DNA of 34,173 nucleotides from Streptomyces silaceus (GTDB lineage Bacteria; Actinomycetota; Actinomycetes; Streptomycetales; Streptomycetaceae), in contig NZ_LIRJ01000106.1 of assembly GCF_001419745.1 (NCBI RefSeq), positions 1 through 34,173 on the forward strand. Direction: 5' to 3'. The notes below the pieces were generated by a model that worked only from the letters and a program-made list of their open reading frames with translations, was not told the origin of the DNA and did not search any database. A program made the translations under genes and the position numbers. Positions 30,297-34,173 of the stretch are shown here, piece after piece; within the stretch, counting starts at the first letter, position 1, and each line of letters begins with the position of its first letter.

Positions 30297-32561
30297 TCAC
30301 ACAGCCGGTAAGGCATAGATCTCAGACCCGTGCGTGGCCAGCAGACGGTTCCCTGAAGCCGCCAAGTGCCACGGCGCACCCGGGGTCTTGTTGTCGTTGT
30401 AGTTCCAGCGAGGCTCGCCGTTCTTGGCCTTCAGGGCGACGATGCCTCCTTCGTCCATCGCGGAGGCCCCATAGAGAGTCGGGCCAACCCGCACGAACTC
30501 CGTCGGGGCCTGTCGGGCGCCCGGATCTTCGCAGAGCCAGATCTTGCGGCCCGACTTGGCGTTGACCGCCCACACACCTCCGTCGTGATCCCGGACGTAG
30601 AGCACTCCCCCGATATATGTAGGGCTGTCGAACCCCCGACGGCCGTTGGGTGGCAACGTCCAGCGGACATCGCCGGAGTCCATGTCGACCCCGGTCAGGT
30701 TCTCACCGGGGAGGAAGATCAGACCGTCGGCGGCAGCGGGCGTCCACTGCCAGTCGTCGCCGATCTTGTTGCTCCACAGCTGCTCGCCCGTGCCGGTGTC
30801 GCGCACGGTGATGTTCATCTTGGAGTCGGTGTAGATCAGCCGCTTGCCGACCACGGTTCCGTCGACGTCGTAGTCATCGGTGCCCCAGTCCCGCCGCCGC
30901 AGCCACGTCTGTCTGCCCGTGCTGTGATTGATGGCGGCGACGGCTGTACGGAAGTCGGTGGCGCTGCGCGATTCGCCGAAGTCCGTCACCGTGACGTACA
31001 CATTCTTCTCATCGACGGCGATCATGTTTTCCACCTGTAGCTTCTTGCCCAAGCGGCTGCGCCAAGCTTCCCTGCCCGTGCGCGCGTTCAAACCGATCAG
31101 CGCGCCGTCGCCCTCGGTGCTGACCATGAACAGCTTGCCCGCGGCCAGCAACAGCGGGGCTCCGACAGGCAGCTCCGCCGCGCTGGTCCAGCGCTTCTTG
31201 CCCTGGTCCTTCACGTCGTATGCGATGAACGGATCGGCGCTGATGAGGAGCATGCCCTCATGCGTCAACAACCGCCGCGTGGAACTGATGCTGTCCTCAG
31301 CCGTCGATTTGTGCCACAACGGCTGCGGTGCCACTCCGTCGGGGGGAGTAGTGAACTTCTCAGGCTTCACACCGCTCTCGCCGGGCGCGCCAGGTGAAGC
31401 AGGCGACCCGTCATCCTTTGAGAGCCACCAGGCGGCACCTCCACCGACGGCGGCCACGCCTACGACGCCCGCCGCCACTCCCAAGATCCTTCGCCTTGAG
31501 GTCGAGGCGCCCTCGTTCCGAGGGAGTGCGCCCAACTCGGTTATTCCTGACGCAGGGGCCCCATACTGCGGTGGCCCAGCAGGGAATGCTCTCGCTCCCC
31601 CGCTCGGCACATCCACGACCGGCGCAGGCGGCCCGAAGGCGGCTGCCGGGCGGACCGCTGGTCCCTCAGGCGTCTCCAGGTCCAGAATTCCCGCCGCGTG
31701 TGTCGCAATCGTCGAAGCCACCGCGGACGGCAGCCAGTCCGCCAGTGCACTGTCCACCCCTTGCGGGGCCAGCGCCGCCACGACCTCCGTGGGAGTGGGC
31801 CGTTGTGCCGGGTCCTTCAACAGGCACGCCCTCACCAGTCCCTGGAGGCGCTGGGGGACATCCGTGAGATCCGGCTCTCCATGGACGACCTGATAGAGCA
31901 TCGCCGCGTGTGAGCTGCCCTCCCCGAAGACATTGCGGCCCGTGGCCGCGAAGGCCAGCACAGCACCCAACGAGAAGATATCTCCAGCAACTCCGACATC
32001 TCTCCCCATAGCCTGCTCCGGCGGCATATAGCCGGGCGAGCCAACCACAACTCCAGTCTGCGTCAGACGATTTCCGTCGATCGCCCGCGCGATCCCGAAG
32101 TCGATCACTCGCGGACCGTCTGCAGCGAGAAGGACGTTCGACGGCTTGAGATCCCGGTGAATAAGGCCTGATGCGTGGATCTCCGTGAGTGCAGCTGCAA
32201 GTCCGGCCCCCAGCGCCACCACGGTGCCTTCGGGCAGAGCCCCGTGTCCGCCGACCACTTCGGTGAGATCAGGGCCCAGAACGTACGACGTGGCGAGCCA
32301 CGGAAGCGCGGCGTCCGGAGCTGCGTCGACAACGGGCGCGGTGTAACGGCCGGAGACCGCGCGGGCAACCTCGACCTCATGCCGGAACCGAGCCCTGAAG
32401 TCCCCGTCCGCAGCGAGATCAGGGCGCACGACCTTCACCGCAACCGTACGACCACCGGGCGAACGGGCGAGATAGACACGGCCCATCCCACCTGCGCCAA
32501 GTCTCCGCAGAAGCCGATAACTGCCGAGTTCTCCCGGGTCGTCCGCTTGCAGTGGTTCCAT
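30297..32561 (-). CDS. Ser/Thr protein kinase with extracytoplasmic PQQ beta-propeller
   Basis: A 754-residue transmembrane kinase; the ATG of MEPLQADDPGELG is chosen over an upstream frame to 32678 that is not protein-like. The kinase domain (about 14-270) is intact: GAGGMG (22-27), Lys43 (AVKVV), HRDLKPSN (135-142), DFG (154-156) and SPGYMPPEQ in the activation region. A Pro-rich linker leads to one membrane helix (about 359-380). The outer part (about 430-754) has PQQ-type strands (LIGLNARTGREAWRSRL, AVNAKSGRKIWLCEDP, LKAKNGEPRWNYND), forming a propeller sensor. It heads the kinase-PH-EccC unit, so EccC's FHA-like domain is a plausible target. Confidence 0.92.
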   Translation of the reverse strand: MEPLQADDPGELGSYRLLRRLGAGGMGRVYLARSPGGRTVAVKVVRPDLAADGDFRARFRHEVEVARAVSGRYTAPVVDAAPDAALPWLATSYVLGPDLTEVVGGHGALPEGTVVALGAGLAAALTEIHASGLIHRDLKPSNVLLAADGPRVIDFGIARAIDGNRLTQTGVVVGSPGYMPPEQAMGRDVGVAGDIFSLGAVLAFAATGRNVFGEGSSHAAMLYQVVHGEPDLTDVPQRLQGLVRACLLKDPAQRPTPTEVVAALAPQGVDSALADWLPSAVASTIATHAAGILDLETPEGPAVRPAAAFGPPAPVVDVPSGGARAFPAGPPQYGAPASGITELGALPRNEGASTSRRRILGVAAGVVGVAAVGGGAAWWLSKDDGSPASPGAPGESGVKPEKFTTPPDGVAPQPLWHKSTAEDSISSTRRLLTHEGMLLISADPFIAYDVKDQGKKRWTSAAELPVGAPLLLAAGKLFMVSTEGDGALIGLNARTGREAWRSRLGKKLQVENMIAVDEKNVYVTVTDFGESRSATDFRTAVAAINHSTGRQTWLRRRDWGTDDYDVDGTVVGKRLIYTDSKMNITVRDTGTGEQLWSNKIGDDWQWTPAAADGLIFLPGENLTGVDMDSGDVRWTLPPNGRRGFDSPTYIGGVLYVRDHDGGVWAVNAKSGRKIWLCEDPGARQAPTEFVRVGPTLYGASAMDEGGIVALKAKNGEPRWNYNDNKTPGAPWHLAASGNRLLATHGSEIYALPAV

Positions 32562-32688
32562 GCTCCCCGCCCCTGTCGTCGCTTCGGCCTGTGCTCCGCT
32601 CCTACTCGCGTACACAGTAGTGAAGCGTGAGACGAGGGAAGTCAGAGAGGCGACCGGAGACAGAGCGCAGGGGCGCATACCGGCGTAC

Positions 32689-34173
32689 TCACCCCACCCG
32701 CGACAACCGGGCTCTAGGGTCGCCCGCGTCCGGATCGTCCGACGCGTACATGAGGTCCTTGCCGTCCGGGCGCAGATACACCGTGTGAGCCGTCTGCGCG
32801 CACTGGCCGCCGTTGCCCTTCGCGCCCTTGCCCGTCGCCACCAGTTCCTTCCCGGTGGCCGACTTCAGGGTGAGGACGTCGGTGCAGGTGTTGCCGATGG
32901 GGTCGCGCTGGAGCACCGTGCCGACCCGCTCGCCGGGCTTCGCCTGGCGCAGGGTGACCGTGAACGTGCCCAACGGGATCTTCCCTCCGCTCGCGTCGGC
33001 CTCGCCGCTCCACCGGCCGAGGTAGGCCGCGGGGACCTTGCCGGGGCCGGGCTCTGCGGATCCGTCGGCGGGGGTGCTGGGCGTGGCCGTCGCCGCCGGG
33101 GGCTGTCCGCCCGCGTCGTGCGACGTGTCCTTGTCGTCCGGCAGCATCCCGAAGACGAACACCGAACCGACCGTGACGGCGGCCAGTGCGCCCGCCACCG
33201 CGAGGGCGACCGTGCAACTGACCCTGCGCCCGCGGCCGTCGGGCCCTTCGGGCGCGGAGGTGGCGGCCACCGAGACGGAGAGCCTGCCGGGGGCGGGCTC
33301 GGAACGGGGTTCCGGCACCGCGGCGGGGGCCGGGGCCGCGTCGGCGTACGCGGGAGAGGGTGCGGAAGGTCCGGAGGATGCGCACGAAGGGTCCGGCGGC
33401 CCGAACGACCCCTCCACGGAAGGCATGTTGAAGGCCACCGGCCCGGAAGCCGCGTCCACGGGCGCCACGTCCGCGCCCGGTCCCGCGCCGGCCCCCGTGT
33501 CCAGGTCGAGCAGCCGCACCGCGCTCCGGCTCACCCGCTCCACGACGGGACCCGGCAGCCAGCCCGCCGCCACCAGCGCCGCCGCGCCCTGCGGGGCCAG
33601 CCGCCGGGCGAGTTCCTCCGGGCGGGGCCGCGCCGCCGCGTCCTTGGCCAGGCAGGCCGCGGCGAGGTCGCGCAACTCACCGGTCAGCGCGCCCAGTTCG
33701 GGCTCCTCGTGGACGACCTTGTAGAGGAGGGCGGCCGAGGAGTCGCCGGGGAAGGGCGACTCGCCCGTCGCCCCGTAGACCAGGACGGCGCCCAGCGAGA
33801 AGACGTCCGAGGCGCCCGTGACGCCCTTGCCGAGGATCTGCTCGGGCGCCATGTAGCCGGGCGAGCCGATGGAGACGCCGGTGGAGGTCAGCGAGGCCGT
33901 GCCGTCGGTGGCCCGCGCGATGCCGAAGTCGATCAGGCGCGGCCCGTCCAGCGTGAGCAGGACGTTCGACGGCTTCACGTCGCGGTGGACGAGCCCCAGG
34001 CCGTGCACGTGCGCCAGCGCCTCGGCGAGCCCGGCCCCGAGGACGCGTACGGAGTGCTCGGGCAGCGGCGCCCCCTCCCGCACCGCCTCGGTGAGCGAGG
34101 GCCCGGCCGCGTACCCCGTGGCCACCCACGGCACGGACGCCTCCGGGTCCGCGTCCAGGACGGGCGCCGTCCA
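32689..34173 (-). CDS. Ser/Thr protein kinase, 5' end missing
   Basis: The frame runs through the right edge, so the N-lobe (G-loop and catalytic Lys) is outside the window. Visible are HRDVKPSN, DFGIA, GSPGYMAPEQ and the C-lobe, then a Pro/Ala-rich linker, a membrane helix (TVALAVAGALAAVTVGSVFV) and an outer domain of about 110 residues beginning YLGRWSGEADASGG, with two cysteines and a beta-barrel-like, lipocalin-type pattern. It resembles the neighbouring kinase in its cytosolic half but has a different sensor. A 127-bp gap separates it from the downstream kinase; it may share that transcription unit. Confidence 0.88.
   Translation of the reverse strand, partial: WTAPVLDADPEASVPWVATGYAAGPSLTEAVREGAPLPEHSVRVLGAGLAEALAHVHGLGLVHRDVKPSNVLLTLDGPRLIDFGIARATDGTASLTSTGVSIGSPGYMAPEQILGKGVTGASDVFSLGAVLVYGATGESPFPGDSSAALLYKVVHEEPELGALTGELRDLAAACLAKDAAARPRPEELARRLAPQGAAALVAAGWLPGPVVERVSRSAVRLLDLDTGAGAGPGADVAPVDAASGPVAFNMPSVEGSFGPPDPSCASSGPSAPSPAYADAAPAPAAVPEPRSEPAPGRLSVSVAATSAPEGPDGRGRRVSCTVALAVAGALAAVTVGSVFVFGMLPDDKDTSHDAGGQPPAATATPSTPADGSAEPGPGKVPAAYLGRWSGEADASGGKIPLGTFTVTLRQAKPGERVGTVLQRDPIGNTCTDVLTLKSATGKELVATGKGAKGNGGQCAQTAHTVYLRPDGKDLMYASDDPDAGDPRARLSRVG

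Noticed and set aside
1..34173. CRISPR arrays, tRNA/rRNA genes, intact insertion sequences
   Set aside because: I saw no regularly spaced repeats, no cloverleaf-like sequence with conserved T-loop, and no transposase with a DDE or HUH motif.

Overview
The window is high-GC DNA with strong G/C bias at third codon positions, many GTG starts and many 4-bp stop/start overlaps. Together with a Tad pilus operon, an EccC-type ATPase, WXG100 proteins and PASTA-less membrane Ser/Thr kinases, this points to a Streptomyces or close relative, probably a chromosomal core-to-accessory transition. No rRNA, tRNA, CRISPR array or intact insertion sequence was found.

Layout. Positions 1-782 hold the 3' end of a membrane protein, possibly a kinase. 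Positions 825-7508 (minus strand) hold a compact Tad/Flp pilus operon read as RcpC/CpaB-like, TadZ-like, TadA, TadB, TadC, Flp pilin, two TadE-like proteins and a TadG-like protein; a hairpin with a T-run separates tadC from the pilin gene. A non-coding stretch of about 1 kb follows (7509-8530). Next come a secreted trypsin-like protease (8531-9439), a frameshifted gene, two proteins of unknown function and a DUF664/DinB protein (to 11895). Positions 12.1-13.2 kb carry gene debris (a lipoprotein fragment joined to the C-terminal end of an Rpn-like nuclease) and a small membrane protein.

Positions 13.6-25.2 kb look accessory: codon use is more relaxed in several genes and the gene content fits type VII (ESX/WXG100) secretion. 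One plus-strand cassette (13661-16339) encodes a 345-residue protein with a colicin-like hydrophobic segment, a 294-residue protein distantly like EspG chaperones, a WXG100 protein and an RDD membrane protein. A relic regulator/antitoxin island (16508-18107) follows, with a truncated GntR gene, an orphan antitoxin, an intact GntR gene and two small coupled genes behind a structured leader. Then come a lipoprotein, a secreted protein, an anchored beta-propeller protein and a second lipoprotein. A 703-residue candidate T7SS substrate and its WXG-like neighbour lie divergent to another WXG100 gene.

Positions 25.3-32.6 kb (minus strand) form a three-gene unit: a Ser/Thr kinase with an extracytoplasmic PQQ propeller, a PH-like protein and a 1488-residue EccC-type ATPase with an N-terminal FHA-like domain. 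A second, truncated kinase gene runs off the right edge. My working model is that kinase sensing is relayed through the FHA-like domain of EccC to control export of the WXG proteins and the two large candidate effectors. EccB, EccD, EccE and mycosin are absent from the window, so the system is either split or non-canonical.
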